NCBI GenBank assembly: GCA_036346275.1
Contig: CM070719.1
Location: 17,835,185-17,899,184, forward strand
Direction: 5' to 3'
Source of the DNA: Otatea glauca
Taxonomy: Eukaryota; Streptophyta; Magnoliopsida; Poales; Poaceae
DNA: 64,000 bases
The notes below the pieces were generated by a model that was given only the letters and a program-made list of their open reading frames with translations, was not told where the DNA came from and made no database searches. Shown here in pieces: positions 45,180 to 56,878 of this stretch. How positions within the stretch are numbered: the stretch's first letter is position 1; the number at the start of each line of letters is the position of its first letter. A program made the translations under genes and the position numbers.

Positions 45180-45990
45180 GTCCATCTCGAGTCCCCATCG
45201 GGAGAGGGTAGCTACGAGAGGAGTGGCCATTGTCTATCCCACGTATACGCCCTGTCCGCAGGTGTGGGACCTGGAGGGGGTGAGCGAACGCGCGTTTACC
45301 TGCGTCGGTTTGAACGCCGTGCTTGTGAAGCTAATAACGGGTGATCCGAGTGGGACCTAGAGATCCCTCCCAAGGGGGACCTTTCCAAGCGGACGATCCC
45401 AAACAGGGTGTCCGCCCACTGGGGGCGACCCATGAGAAACCTTTCTTTACTCGATCCCGTATCGGACTCTGGGCCGTCCGCCGACCCAGAGTACAGCTGG
45501 CTGTCACCCATCGATAGGTTCCGCGGGAGAGCGTGAAGTATGGTCTCGGACACAAGTTAAGGCGATTGGGTCGTCCGCCGACCCAACTAGAGGCCCACTG
45601 GGGGCTCGCCTTGTCCTCGCCCCTTGCTCAATTTTCTGCTGGGCGGCTTGAGTCCACTTGGTGGATCGCGCCTTTGGAGCCCGCAACTTTCGACTGGGCC
45701 CCGGGCGCGAGCTATCGAGCTCTTTTGCCACTTTGGGGGCCATAGCGGGCCTGTCGCACGCATCTCGGAGCAGCCGACCCGGCCGAAGGCAGAGACCAAG
45801 AGGCCATAGGGTGCGCTCCTCAAGACGGTGTCTTTGCGCCTCCTGTAGTCCTATTAGACTTAAATGCATAGAGAGGAATTGGAAATCATTGCAGTTACCA
45901 GGGGCCTGGAGTGGCAGCCGAGGGCGTGCGATGCTTCACCCGAGGAGGTGTCTGTTCGACTGGTGCTCGCTCGTCTCGGCGCCTGTTCGG
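45180..45990. other. Non-coding GC-rich segment upstream of the antisense gene (copy 2)
   Basis: No credible ORF. It repeats CCGTCCGCCGACCCA at 45475 and 45571 and CCCACTGGGGG at 45415 and 45595. It is missing from copy 1, whose array joins the antisense gene directly. Probably promoter-proximal DNA of the antisense unit. Confidence 0.4.
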
Positions 45991-45994
45991 CTCC

Positions 45995-46000
45995 TATAAA
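45995..46000 (+). promoter_or_regulatory. TATA box of the long antisense gene (copy 2)
   Basis: CTCCTATAAATCC, 150 nt upstream of the ATG at 46145, followed by a pyrimidine-rich leader. Good match to plant TATA consensus. Absent from copy 1 because of its deletion. Confidence 0.6.
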
Positions 46001-46144
46001 TCCGGCGTGGGGACGCTTGTGCAGGTCATTTGCCTTTGCTTTCCTCGCCTTCTGTCTTTACTGCGACAAGAAAACTGAGGCGAGGAGCGGAGAAGAGAGA
46101 TCCCCACCTTCCCCTTCTCACCTTTTCGTTGTTTTGCCTCGGAG

Positions 46145-49100
46145 ATGTCATGGCCAGAGTGCTCTGCTCGGCCTAGCCGCACGCTTGGCCTGGAGAAGAA
46201 GGGGTTCCTTCCCCCGCGGGATGTCTCCAAGTGGAATGTGCCGACGGGGGTCGCCGTCCCTTCGCCGGGGGACGACAAAATCGTGGTGCCCGCCTCATTC
46301 TTCGAGCGGGGTTTCGGGCTCCCGCTGCACCCATTTGTCCGAGGGCTGCTGCATTATTACGAGGCGGAGGTGCACCATCTCAACCCCAATGGTGTGCTCC
46401 ATATAGCAGTCTTCATCACGCTGTGCGAGGCTTTCCTGGGGATCGATCCCCATTGTGCGCTTTGGAGGCATTTCTTTCATGCTCGGCTAAGGAAGGACAA
46501 GCCGACGGATGTCCCAGCGCCCATTGGTGGTGTGGCCTTCCAGCTGCGCGACGGCCGTGCATCGGACTAAATTGACGTGAAGCTGCCGTCGTCAAATCGG
46601 GGCTGGCACTCAGAGTGGTTCTATGTTCGAACACAGGAGGAAGTGCCGGTCTTGGCCCGTCTTCGGCGGGGCCCAGTGGACTTGGGGCGCCGAACGGAAG
46701 GAGAGGAACAAGGTGACCGAGATCATCGACCGGATCAAGGCCCAGCGGGAGCGAGGTCTGACCGGCGACGTCGTCGTACGCGCATTCATGAAGATGCGCG
46801 ACCCCTTATGGACAGGATCCGCCCCATGTTCCAATATGAGGGCGAGTCTGATCCCATGAGGATGGCGACACCAGAGCTTTCTGCGTCGGAGGTGGAGGCT
46901 CGGGTGTTCGCCGTTACGGGTGGCAGCACCTCCGAGGCAGCGGGCGGCCACCCCGAGCCGTTCTCGGCGCGCAATCTTCCGAACCTGGTAACCCGAGCAG
47001 ATCTCTTCCCTTCCTCTTTTTCCTTTTCGGCCCCTCGCAGTTGGTCTGACTAGTATCTCCGTGATTTCCAGGGGCTCGTCGGGATGGTCTCCCGGGCGTT
47101 GCTGCCGGGGGAGAAGGAGCTGAGGGCCGCGGTCCGCGTGGACTTCGCGCAGCGCGAATCCGTGCGCAAAAGGCAGAAGGAGGAGAGGAGGGAGAAGAAG
47201 AAAGAGCGCGCGGCGAGGGCTGCACATGGCGAGGAGGTCTTCGACACGATCGTCGTTGAATCAGTCGGTCTGAGGTCGACCTCCAGCGATAGTGGTGGCG
47301 GTGATGACCCATACCGTGGGCTGGAGCTCGGGCCGTCGACTGGCGGCGGTCCGGACGAGTGCCAGCTCACGCGACGCCGTCACGCCTCGGCGAGGCATCC
47401 TCGGGAAGCGGAGGCGATCGCCTCCGCGAGGAGGCCGGCGAAGAGGCGCGGTTGCCCGCACCCGCTTGCGCCAAGTACTCTCCGTCCCAGTCGCATTGTA
47501 GTAGAGTAGTCGAGTAGCTTTTGACCAACCGTTGTGTACAGGTCTTACACGTGGGTAGTCGTAGCGGGCGGTCGCGCCGCCGGAGCCCCGGGAGGGTCGG
47601 CGTCGTCCACGCAGCCGGCGGGGGCGAGGAGACGCGGGTCAAGCCGGAACTACCGGCGGGGGCGGCGCCGCTGGCTGGAGCGACAGGGGTCGAGGCACCT
47701 CGGGCGGCGCCTAAGTCGTCGGCGGAGCCGACATCAGTCGTGGCAGCGGTGGTCGAGCCCGAGTGCAGGGGAAGTTCGATGACCCTCGGCGAGTCGGGGC
47801 CTCGCCCGGAGATCGAGGGGGGCGCGAAAGAACTCCTACCGCCACCGCCGGGGAGGCCGCCGGCCTGCGCGGTCCGGATCTCGGAGGTGATCCTGCCACC
47901 GCCGCTTGGGGGCCTATCGGCGGGAGTGGCCCAGGCGTCGGCGGCGATCATCCCTGAGACACGGGGGAAGGTGCCGGATGACCCCCTCCAAGGACAGGTC
48001 GCCGGGGTCGCTTCCGGGGGGTCCGCTCGGCCGCTCTCGCCTTTGTTGGCATGGCCGGGGGACGATCCACTCGCGAGGCCGTCTCCCGCACAGGACGACC
48101 CGGCGGTGTGCGGGGAGTGGGAGTCTTTCCAGGAAAGTACTCGGGGGGGTCGAGGTTGAGATGGGCCAGATCCACAAGGGGTTGGCTCTCTCCCTCGACT
48201 CCTCTAGCAAGGTACTGGATGCTATCAGCGGGGGAATCGTCTCGATCTGTGTGGTAAGCCGAACAAACTCCCATCTTTGCTGCCTTTGATGAGTTTTGCA
48301 GTGAACTTAACCGGGCGTTCGTGTTTCGCAGCGCTTGTGGGCTCGTTCGGAGGGCCAGTCCGAGCTTCTTCGGCGCTCGGATGGCCAAAGGGCGGCCGCC
48401 GAGGAGGAGCGCGATCGTCTGCGCCCCGAGCTGCGCGAAGCTCTGGGGGCGTTGGCCCGCGAGCGGGAGGAGGCGGGGAAGGTCCGCCAGGAGCTGAGCC
48501 AGGTCGCCGGGGTCTTGCACGATGTGCGTCGGTCAGACCAATCCCTGAAGGCGAGGATAGCTGAGCTTGAGTCCCTCCTGGCGGGATCCAACAGCGCCAA
48601 GGATGCTGCCGTCGCCGCGGAGGAGACCGTGCAGTCGGAAGTATCCCGCCTCCAAGGCGAGCGCGACTTGGCCCAAAAGGGTGCTGAACAAGCGCGTTCC
48701 GAGCGGGACGCCACTCGGAAGGAGCTGGCTTCGGTGAGGACGTTGCAAGAGTGGACCCAGGAGGAGCTCCACGCTCTGAAGGACTCCACGGCTGGTAAGT
48801 AACCCAACTCTTGTAGTCAACTTCGCGATCGCGGCACACGAGGTGTGCTCGCTTGACGCAGTTTTTGGTCCGCAGTACTGCAGAAGAACTTTAGCGATGC
48901 CGTGGAGGCGCGGAGGTCGGCGGTGGAGGAGCGTGACGTGGCGGTCGCAGCGCGCGATGTGGCCTTGACGTCGCAGCAGCTGGCGGAGGGAGATCGGGTT
49001 GAGCTGGTCGCTGAGCTGACGACCATCCAAGAGGCCGGTCGGGATGTTTACGACCGAGTGCTCGGAACCGTGCCGGGCCCGAGCTCGCTCGTCACCGAGT

Positions 49101-49380
49101 TAGCCCACGTGCCCGAGCACGTCAATAGCTCGGTGAGCGAGGGCGTCGTGCTTGGAGCCTGCTCGGCGCTCGTCTGCACCATCTCTTATTTTGATGGTAT
49201 CAACCTCACCACGGTCAGCAGCGGGATTGGTGGGAATCGGACTAAGGAGGAGATCGATAGGTTCGAGCTCCAAGTCGAACCGTACGCCAGGGTGATTGCT
49301 GCCGGATACTGCCCCAAAGCATCCTCCATCGAGAATAGGAGAAACATATTTTTATTTTTTTTTGCGATGTACGAAACATT
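46145..49380 (+). pseudogene. Antisense gene of Tat copy 2, five exons, near-complete
   Basis: Opposite strand to gag-pol. Exon 1 (46145-46987) starts MSWPECSARPSRTLGLEKKG and shows VPASFFERGFGLPLHPFVRG, FITLCEAFLGIDPHCALWRH, SSNRGWHSEWFY: a Transposase_28-like 'putative gypsy type transposon' domain (from memory). It has a TAA at 46568 and a frameshift near 46640. Intron 46988-47071 is GT-AG. Exon 2 (47072-~47470): GMVSRALLPGEKELR and a Lys/Arg/Glu-rich region. Exon 3 (~47540-48251): Ala/Gly/Pro-rich, SSKVLDAISGGIVS. Intron to 48331 (ends GTGTTTCGCAG). Exon 4 (48332-48794): ~150-aa coiled coil ending DSTAG|GTAAGT. Exon 5 (from ~48887): LQKNFSDAVEARR, DRVLGTVPGPSSLVTELAH, YFDGINLTTVSSGIGGNRT. 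Homologous to 34877-31910. Role unknown; antisense proteins of this kind are known from Grande and RIRE2-type elements. Confidence 0.78.
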
Positions 49381-49575
49381 AGTATGTAATAAACTGAAGT
49401 TGGCAAATTCCAATCTGTCTCTTATACTTTCCTGTTGTGATGAACGCTTGGCGACCATAGCTCTAGAAACCGCGAGGGTTGGTCAAACGTAGGTCAGGGC
49501 ATTACCACTTACAAGGGAAGCGTGAAGAGGACAGGAACTTGGCTACGAAGCATTCATGCGCACTTGCTCGGGACA

Positions 49576-49935
49576 GGAGTGTTCCCAACCAACCAAGGGT
49601 CGCTCCGTGTGGGCACTTCCTTCTTTCGCAAAGCGCTACTTAGCAACAGTAGCAGCTGGGGCGTAGGCCGTAGCACTTGGGTCGAGAGGGTTACCGCTTT
49701 AGGAGGAACCCCGTAGTTGGTCGGGTCACCGACCCGTGTGAGTGCGTGAACTGGCTGTGCTCGCGCGGGAAAGGAGTGTTCCTGACTGACCAAGGATCGC
49801 TCCGTGTGGGCACTTCCTTCTTCCACAAAGCACTACTTAGCAACCGTAGCCGCTGGGGCGTAGGCCGTAGTACTCGGGTCGAGAGGGTTACCGCTTTAGG
49901 AGGACCCCCGTAGTCAGTCGGGTCACCTACCCGAG
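49576..49935. repeat. Two ~197-bp direct repeats after integrase (copy 2)
   Basis: GGAGTGTTCC...GGTCGCTCCGTGTGGGCACTTCC...GGCGTAGGCCGTAG...GAGAGGGTTACCGC starts at 49576 and 49773. Counterpart of 31337-31650. Confidence 0.88.
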
Positions 49936-50052
49936 TGAGCGCGCCGACTGGAAGCGACCCGCATGGGTGTGCCGACCGGTGGCCCCTGAGCGCCGCGTGG
50001 CGACCGAGTACTCGGTAGAAGGGTAAAAAAGAGAGAGGGACAAGAAAGAGTT

Positions 50053-51429
50053 TTAGGGATAGAATCGCCTTAACTTTTCTATGTTCCACGCGTTGGAGAC
50101 GATGTTGCCATCCGTGTCCTTGAGTCGGAAGGTGCCGGGTCGGAGAACCTCCACGACGGTGAAGGGTCCTTCCCACGGCGGTGAGAGCTTGTGCCTGTCT
50201 TTGCTGGACTGAACCTGGCGCAGGACCAGGTCGCCCACGTTGAAGGATCGGCCGCGGACCTGACGGTTGTGGTAGCGTCGTAGAGCTTGCTGGTACTTGG
50301 CCGATCGCAGAATGGCCACGTCACGCGCCTCGTCGAGCTGGTCGATGGCATCTTATTGCGAGACGAGCCCCCATGCCTCGTCAAAGGCTTGTAGTCTCGG
50401 GGCTCCGTATTCCAGGTCGGTCGGCAAGAGGGCTTCAGCACCGAACACCATGAAGAATGGTGTAAACCCGGTCGCTAGGGTTGGTGTAGTCTGCAGGCTC
50501 CAGAGGACGGAGGGTAATTCGGCCACCCATCGTCCCGCGGATTTCTTCAGTCGACTGAAGATTCGCGGCTTGAGCCCTTGGAGAATCATGCCGTTTGCCC
50601 GCTCAACCTGGCCGTTGGTCCGCGAATGAGCCACGGCTGCCCAATCGACACGGATGCTGAAGTCGTCGCAGAACTCGAGGAATTCCTTCCCCGTGAACTG
50701 CGTGCCGTTATCGGTGATGATGGAGTTCGGGACTCCACATCGAAAAACGATGTCGCGGAAGAAGGTGGCCGCCTGCGCCGATGTGATGCTGGCGACCGGC
50801 TTGGCCTCTATCCACTTGGTGAACTTGTCCACCGCGACGAGGTGGGTAAAGCCCTCGGGCGCCTTTTTAAAGGGCCCGACCAGATCAAGTCCCCAGACCA
50901 CGAATGGCCATGCGATGGGGATCGTCTGTAAGGCCTGCGCCGGAAGATGAGTTTGCCGGGCAAAGAATTGGCATCCCTCGCAGGTACGAACAATTTGCTC
51001 GGCGTCGGACATGGCGGTCGGCCAGTAGAAGCCTTGCCTGAAGGCTTTTCCTACTAGGGACCGGGGTGCGGCGTGGTGACCACAAACACCGCCATGGATA
51101 TTGAGCAGCAGCTGTCTCCCTTGGTCGGCTAGAACGCATTTCAGGAGGACTCTAGAGGGACTCCTTTTGTAGAGGTCTTCTCCGACCAGGATGAAAGACT
51201 TCGCCCGACGAGCGAGGCGCAGTGCCTCAGTCGAGTCGGTGGGGAGCGATCCATCAGTCAGTCGGTTGACGAAGGGCTTCCTCCAATCGAAATCGGTCAT
51301 CAGCACGTCGCGGCCTGACCCAGGCGACTCTACGTCTGACCGCTCGGCGGTCGGAGTGGTCATATCGAACAGGTCGGACGGTCGCTCGGTCACTGAGTCC
51401 AATTGGACGGAAGGTGTCGAAGATCGCAA
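50053..51429 (-). pseudogene. Integrase of Tat copy 2 (one nonsense codon)
   Basis: One frame from 51429 to 50053 apart from a TAA near 50354 (copy 1 has Lys there). HHCC finger: HGGVCGHH and CEGCQFF. Core: WGLDLVGPF, VDKFTKWIEA (Asp kept), IITDNGTQFTG, GQVERANG give the DDE triad. C-terminal GPFTVVEVLRPGTFRLKD ends KLRRFYP, no chromodomain. A frameshift near 51410 separates it from RNase H. Best-preserved integrase in the window. Confidence 0.94.
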
Positions 51430-52886
51430 ACGAAAATCCCAGGTGCGACCAGACCTCTTCCGGAGGCAAGGTTTGCTAGGTAGTCGGCCTCACTGTTGTA
51501 GCGTCTATAGCTATGGTGAAGCTCGAACCCCTTGAACCTTTCCTCGAGCTTGCGCACTTCCCGACAGTACACGGCCATGCGAGCATCTCGGGGCTCGGCG
51601 GCCTTCATGACTTGGTCGACGACAAGCTTGGAGTCTTTGTGAACGTAGAGTCGGCGAGCAGAGAGGTCGGCAGCGATCCGGAGACCGTTGACGAGGGCCT
51701 CGTACTCGGCGACGTTGTTGGTCGCATCGAAGAGCAGCCGAATGGCGTACTGGAGCTTGTTTCCGAGCAGGGAGACGATGACGACTCCCGCACCTGCGCC
51801 GCTCTTGGTGTAGGACCCATCGAAGTACATTGTCCAGTACTCGGAGTCTTCAAGCGCCGGTGGCGATTGGGATTCGGTCCACTCGGCGACGAAGTCAGCT
51901 AGGGCCTGTGACTTGATGGCCGTTCGGGGAGCGTACGATATGTCGTGGCCGTTAAGCTCGAGCGTCCATTTGGCTATTCTTCCTGAGGCGTCGTGGTTGT
52001 GGATGATTTCGTCGAGCGGTGACGTGGTCACCACTGTGACGGGATGCCGGTCGAAGTAGTGGACCAACTTCCTCTTCGTGATGAGCACCGCATAGAGCAG
52101 TTTCTGCACCTGCGGGTACCGAGCTTTGGACTCGGAGAGGACTTCACTGATGAAGTAGATAGGCCGTTGTACCTTGAGTACATGGCCTTCTTCCGATCGT
52201 TCTACGACGAGGGCCGCACTGACGACTTGGGTCGTAGCGACGATGTAGAGGAGCAGCGGTTCTTCTGGTGCCGGGGCGACCAGTACTAGGGGTGAGGTCA
52301 GGAAAGTCTTCAGTCGGGTGAGGGCTTCCTGAGCCTCCTGGGTCCAGCGGAATTGTTCGGACTTCTTGAGTAGTTTGTAGAGTGGCATTCCGCGCTCGCC
52401 GAGGCGAGACACGAAATGACTTAAGGCTGCAAGGCATTCGGTTAGTTTTTGGACCCCTTTCAGGTTGCCAATTGGGCCCATCTTCATGATCGCCGAGATC
52501 TTCTCGCGGTTGGCTTCGATGCCACGCTCGGAGACGATGAAACCGAGTAGCTTTCTTCTGGGGACCCCGAAGACGCATTTCTCGGGGTTGAGCCGTATTC
52601 GATACCAGCGGAGGTTTGCAAAGGTTTCCTCCAGGTCGGAGATGAGGTCACCGGCCTTCCTAGTTTTGACGATGATGTCGTCGACGTACGCCTCGATGTT
52701 ACGGCCTATCCGATCATCAAAGCACGTTTGCATACATCGCTGGCATGTAGAGCCCGCATTTTTCAGACCAAATGGTATCGTCACGTAACAGAACGAGCCG
52801 AACGGAGTGATGAAGGAGGTTGCGAGCTGGTCGGACTCCTTCACCGCTATGTGGTGATAGCCTGAGTAAGCGTCCAAGAAGGACAA
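51390..52886 (-). pseudogene. Reverse transcriptase (truncated) and RNase H domains of copy 2
   Basis: Open from SFLDAYSGYHHI (motif A) through FGLKNAGSTCQR, YVDDIIVK (motif C) and LGFIVSERGIE, the gypsy RNase H with YIVATTQVVSAALV (first catalytic Asp missing, as in copy 1), then the complete archaeal-type RNase H: WTMYFDGSYTKSGAGAG, NNVAEYEALVNGL, DSKLVVDQV, YNSEADYLANLAS. RT motifs before A (KKKSGQWRMCIDY and neighbours, ~50 aa) are deleted and replaced by a 37-bp tandem duplication. So RT cannot be functional. Confidence 0.93.
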
Positions 52887-52894
52887 GGATTCAC

Positions 52895-52968
52895 ACTTCT
52901 TTTACGAACCCCGCGGCCAAAAGCTTGGCGTACTTCTTTTACGAACCCCGCGGCCAAAAGCTTGGCGA
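52895..52968. repeat. 37-bp tandem duplication at an RT deletion junction
   Basis: ACTTCTTTTACGAACCCCGC followed by GGCCAAAAGCTTGGCGT occurs at 52895 and 52932. In copy 1 this sequence occurs once (28201-28236) and is followed by ~150 bp of RT that copy 2 lacks. Confidence 0.9.
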
Positions 52969-55930
52969 TCTCTTCCCCTATGACCCTGCGCTTCTCCTCG
53001 TAGAAGCGGCGGAGGCATTGGGCGACCGGCCTTGAGCCTGGTCAGATGTTTAAGGGGTGCTCGACGACCTCCCTTGGGATTCTTGGTATGTCGGATGACC
53101 TCCATGCGAAGATGTCTCGGTTGGCGCGGAGGAAGTCGACGAGCGCGCTTTCGTATTTGGCGGGGAGCACGGCTCCAACCCGCACGGTTTTGGCCGGATC
53201 TTCGCGATCGACCGCAACCTCCTTCGTGTCCTCGACGGACTTGAAGGATCCTGACCCTGACTTGCCGGAATCGAGGGCGGAGTCGGAGGTTCATGAGTTC
53301 GGCTGAGGCGATGACTGCCGGTGCCAACTCGCAACTGCTTCGCTCGCAGTTGTAAGCAAGCTGAAAAGATGAGGCCAGGGTGATTACCCACCGTGGTCCA
53401 GGCATCTTTAGCTTGAGGTAGGTGTAGCTGGGGATCGCCATGAACTTGGCGTAGCACGGCCTCCCCAAGATGGCGTGGTAGGAGCCAGGAAAATCCACAA
53501 CCTCAAAAGTGAGGGTTTCGGTGCGAAAGTTGTCCGGTCCTCCAAAAGTCACGGGTAGGTCGACCTGCCCGAGTGGGTGGGCCTGCTGGCCCTGGATGAC
53601 GCCGTGGAAAGGCGCCTTGCTCGGCCGGAGGCTCGAGCGGGGGGCCCCCATGGCGTCAAGCATCTCAACATACAGGATGTTGAGACCGCTGCCGTCGTCC
53701 ATGAGCACCTTAGTCAGGCGCTTTGTCCCCACAATGGGGTCGACCACCAGTGGATATCTCCCTGGCTGCGGAATGTGGTCGGGGTGGTCGGCCCAGTCGA
53801 AGGTGATCGGAGATTCCGAGCAACGAAGGTATTGGGGGACGGCGGGAGTTGCCGTGTGGACCTCGCGGAAGGCGAGCTTGAGTCGCCGCTTGTCGGCGTA
53901 GCATGCCGGTCCGACAAAGATCATCAGGCAGCCATCGGGTTCTGGGAACTCGTCGTCGGCCCTCTTTTCCTCGGCCCGTGGTGCCGGGTCTTACTTCTTT
54001 CCTTTACCCCGAGTCGTTGTGGGGGTGCCGAAGAGGAAGTGCCCCAGGACTTTGCAGTCCCGGTATTTGTGCTTGACGGGGAACCCGTGGTTCGGACACG
54101 GGCTCTCCATCAGCTTTTCGAAGTGGTCGGGGGGACAGCCTGTCGCGCTTTCTGCTTGGCAGGGTAGTCGGCATCTGCGACCTGGTGGCCTTCTCGGCCT
54201 TGCTTCCTTTGCCGCTTCCTCTTGTCGGAGCGGTCGGAAGGGGACCCGACTCGAGCGCTGGGCTCTTGCTTGGCCTTTATTCTCTTGAAGATGGCTCCCA
54301 CAGCCTCTTCGCCAGAGGCGTGGTTGGTGGCGATGTCCAAGAGCTCCTTGGTGGTTCTGGGCTTAAAGCAGCTCAGCTTGTGCACCAAGGCCTTGCAGGA
54401 GGTGCCGTAGATGAACGCCCCGACAACATCGGCATCAGAGATGCGGGGAGCTCATTGCATTGTAGGGAGAAGCGCCGGATGTAGTCCCGGAGAGTCTCTC
54501 CCGGCTACTACTTGCAGCTCTTCAGGTCCAGGAGTTTCCGGGGCGCTTGTAAGTGCCCTGGAAGTTCCCGACGAAGAGGCTCTTCAAGTCGGCCCAGTTC
54601 CTAATCGTCTTCGTGGGCAAATACTCGAGCCAGGCTCAAGCTGAGTCCATGAGGTAGATGGGGAGGTATTGGATGATGAAAAGGTCATCCGTAGCTCCCC
54701 CCGCCCGGCATGCGAGCCGGTAATCTTCCAGCCAGACGCTGGGGTTCGTCGTCCCAGTGTACCTGGCTATGTTGATCGGTGCCCTGAACCTAGCAGGGAA
54801 ATCCGCGTAACGGATCCCCGACGAAGGCCGTGGTCCCGACCATCGGGGCTCAGTCGCGCGTTGTCGCGGCTCACGCTCTCACGACCGTGACCGGGCCGCT
54901 TCGTCCGCCGCTTTTTTCCGCGCTTCGATGGTAGCGCGTACGTCGTAGTCGTTGCCGAGGCGCGCTTTGGGGTGTCGCGAGGCACAGGGCCGTTAGCGTT
55001 GTCTGCCGTCTTTGCCGGACCCAATGGTTACGGCGTGCATATGGCTCGAGCGGCTGGAAGAGGCGCCTGAGTGGTGGGAGCCGGAGCCCTGCATGTGTTG
55101 CACGACAGCGCGTTCTACCAGCCCCCGGAGGTTCTGGTACATTGCCTTGGCCTCCGGGTCGTCCGGCTCGGGAATGCCGCGGAGTAGCATTGGGCTGTGG
55201 TCACGTTTTGGCTTGCATGGGGGAAGAACGGAGGGCCGTCGGATTCCTCCCCCAGCTGGTGATGTACCTGACGCGTGCGTTCGCGCGCGGCGCCAGGCGC
55301 GAGTGGAAGCTCGGGATGACTTTGCTCCATGTCGGCCTGGAGTTTGTTGAGCTTGGCCCTTCAGGCCTCCAGTTCCTCGCGCTGTTGTTGGAGCTCGGCG
55401 CGGCGAGCTTGGGTGCGTTCAACGCGCTCGTGCTGATATTCCTCTTCCTGCGCTCTGGTGCGCTGGATGAGAACTCCCATAGTCACGGTGGTTGCGGTTG
55501 GGTCGACCACACCCGCCATGTTGCACTCGCGGGAGTGCGGCCCGCCGGCAACGCGCTCCATGTTGGAGCTGGAGTCGTGGCTGGAGGAGTCCTCCAACAA
55601 GTCATGGACGGAGGCCGGCATATAGCTGGCCATTGCCACGAGGCGCGAGCCCACGGGAGGTGACATAGTCACCTGCCTGAGCTCACGGGTGTCGTTGCTA
55701 GAGACGGCGCAGGGCTTGGCAGGTTCCGGCTTCGAGGTTCGCATGGGAGCCTCGAGCCGGAGGTTGCCGAGAACGCTGGAGATGGAGTCCAGGTTCTCAG
55801 TGGATGCCTTGTCTTGAAAGGTGGCGGGGACGAGCATGAGCTCTCCCGCCGGAGTGGCAACGAAGTCGAGGGAGCCGAAGCGGATCCAGCTCCTTGACGC
55901 GGAGACGTCGTCGCGGGTGGAGGAAGCCAT
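52902..55930 (-). pseudogene. gag-protease of Tat copy 2, multiply broken
   Basis: Start MASSTRDDVSASRSWIRFGS at 55930, homologous to copy 1 25225. The N-terminal frame runs to 55361 with SSSHDSSSN and a Glu/Gln/Arg-rich coiled stretch (RRAELQQQREELEA). The gag domain is spread over several frames (55330-54100; TKELLDIATNHASGEEAV at 54340). The protease region is open at 53924-53400 with DWADHPDHIPQPGRYPLVVD and the active site VLMDDGSGLNILY (DGGSG of copy 1 is DDGSG). After PGPRWVITLASSFQLAYNCE a frameshift follows near 53290. Not functional. Confidence 0.85.
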
Positions 55931-55998
55931 CAAGGAAGCGAATGGGAATCCGGAGATGACGATGAGGACGCGCAAAGACCCCTACCTGGCGCGCGAAC

Positions 55999-56878
55999 TG
56001 TCGGCGTTTCGAGCACCGGCGAGTGAATTTTTAAGTCTAAGGGGTCGCGCGCTCCGTCTCCTTGAATGGTTAGACTCAGGAGTCCAAGACGTATACTGGT
56101 TCGGGCCGAACGTCCCTACTCCAGTTCGTGTGGTGGTGCTTATATTACCGCGGGTGCAGATGACTGCACTGTTTTTCAAGCGGAAGCTGAGAGCTCGAAA
56201 ACGTGAGAGCAAGAAAGCCTATTCGTGAAGATTGAGAGCCGGGAGTCCGTCGCCCCTCCCAGAGGATCCTACCTCCCTTTATATAGCCAGAGGGGGAAGG
56301 TTACATGGGAAGTTGGGAGAGGAAAGGACGACAGTGATCTATGCTAGGAGCTCTGGTCCTTCGTCTTGTCGTTTGGACAGCGTTTGCTTCCTTCCACGTC
56401 GGGTAGGTGGACTCACTGAGCAGAGCAATTCGCCGTTTCACCGGGAAACAGCGCACCTGCTCCCTGCAAGCCTGTCAGGCACTGACGTTGCCTCGGGAGG
56501 GAGCGCGTCCTCATGCCGTGCGCATCTGGACGATGAGACCAGAGCTTGACTTTGGCAATCTCCTTACCACCTCGGGAAGGAGCCACCTGCCTCGCACAGT
56601 CACTCTATGCTATCGTATCCGTAGGGCACGTAGCTAACGGCCGGTGGAGGCCCGACAGTTGGCCCTTGGCGGAGATCGCCTCGGCTTGTTTGGAGATCGT
56701 GGGAGTCCGACCTGCGGGGGTCGGATGCCCTATTGGGTCGGGGACGAGCTTGGGCAGCTCGTTAGGTCGGGGTCGATCGTCCTTCGTGGCCCCGTGGGGC
56801 CCTTGGTCGGAGTCGGTCTTGGGGCGGCCCGTTCGTTACTCCGGGCCGTTGGGGTACCCATGGTACGAGTACTCGTCA
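55999..56878 (-). repeat. 5' LTR of copy 2 (880 bp, minus orientation)
   Basis: On the minus strand TGACGAGTACTCGTACC to CGAAACGCCGACA, followed by a PBS (55996-55979). Includes CTATATAAAGGGAGG (~56285). Close to the plus-oriented LTR at 42885-43765, differing at scattered sites. Confidence 0.93.

Larger units (their letters stand above)
42885..56878 (-). mobile_element. Ty3/gypsy element, Tat lineage, copy 2 (with inverted terminal LTR)
   Basis: 14 kb. The internal region reads on the minus strand from a 5' LTR at 56878-55999 to a PPT at 43900-43873 and the first ~105 bp of the 3' LTR (43872-43766). Instead of the rest of that LTR, a complete LTR in the opposite (plus) orientation occupies 42885-43765. 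Thus both outer ends are U3 (TG) ends. The 5-bp flanks (CTCAC left, GTTGT right) do not match. gag is heavily broken and RT has a deletion; RNase H and integrase are nearly intact. Confidence 0.9.

Noticed and set aside
48225..48839. 204-aa and 166-aa minus-strand frames
   Set aside because: Shadows of the coiled-coil exon of the antisense gene, which is conserved on the plus strand between both Tat copies.
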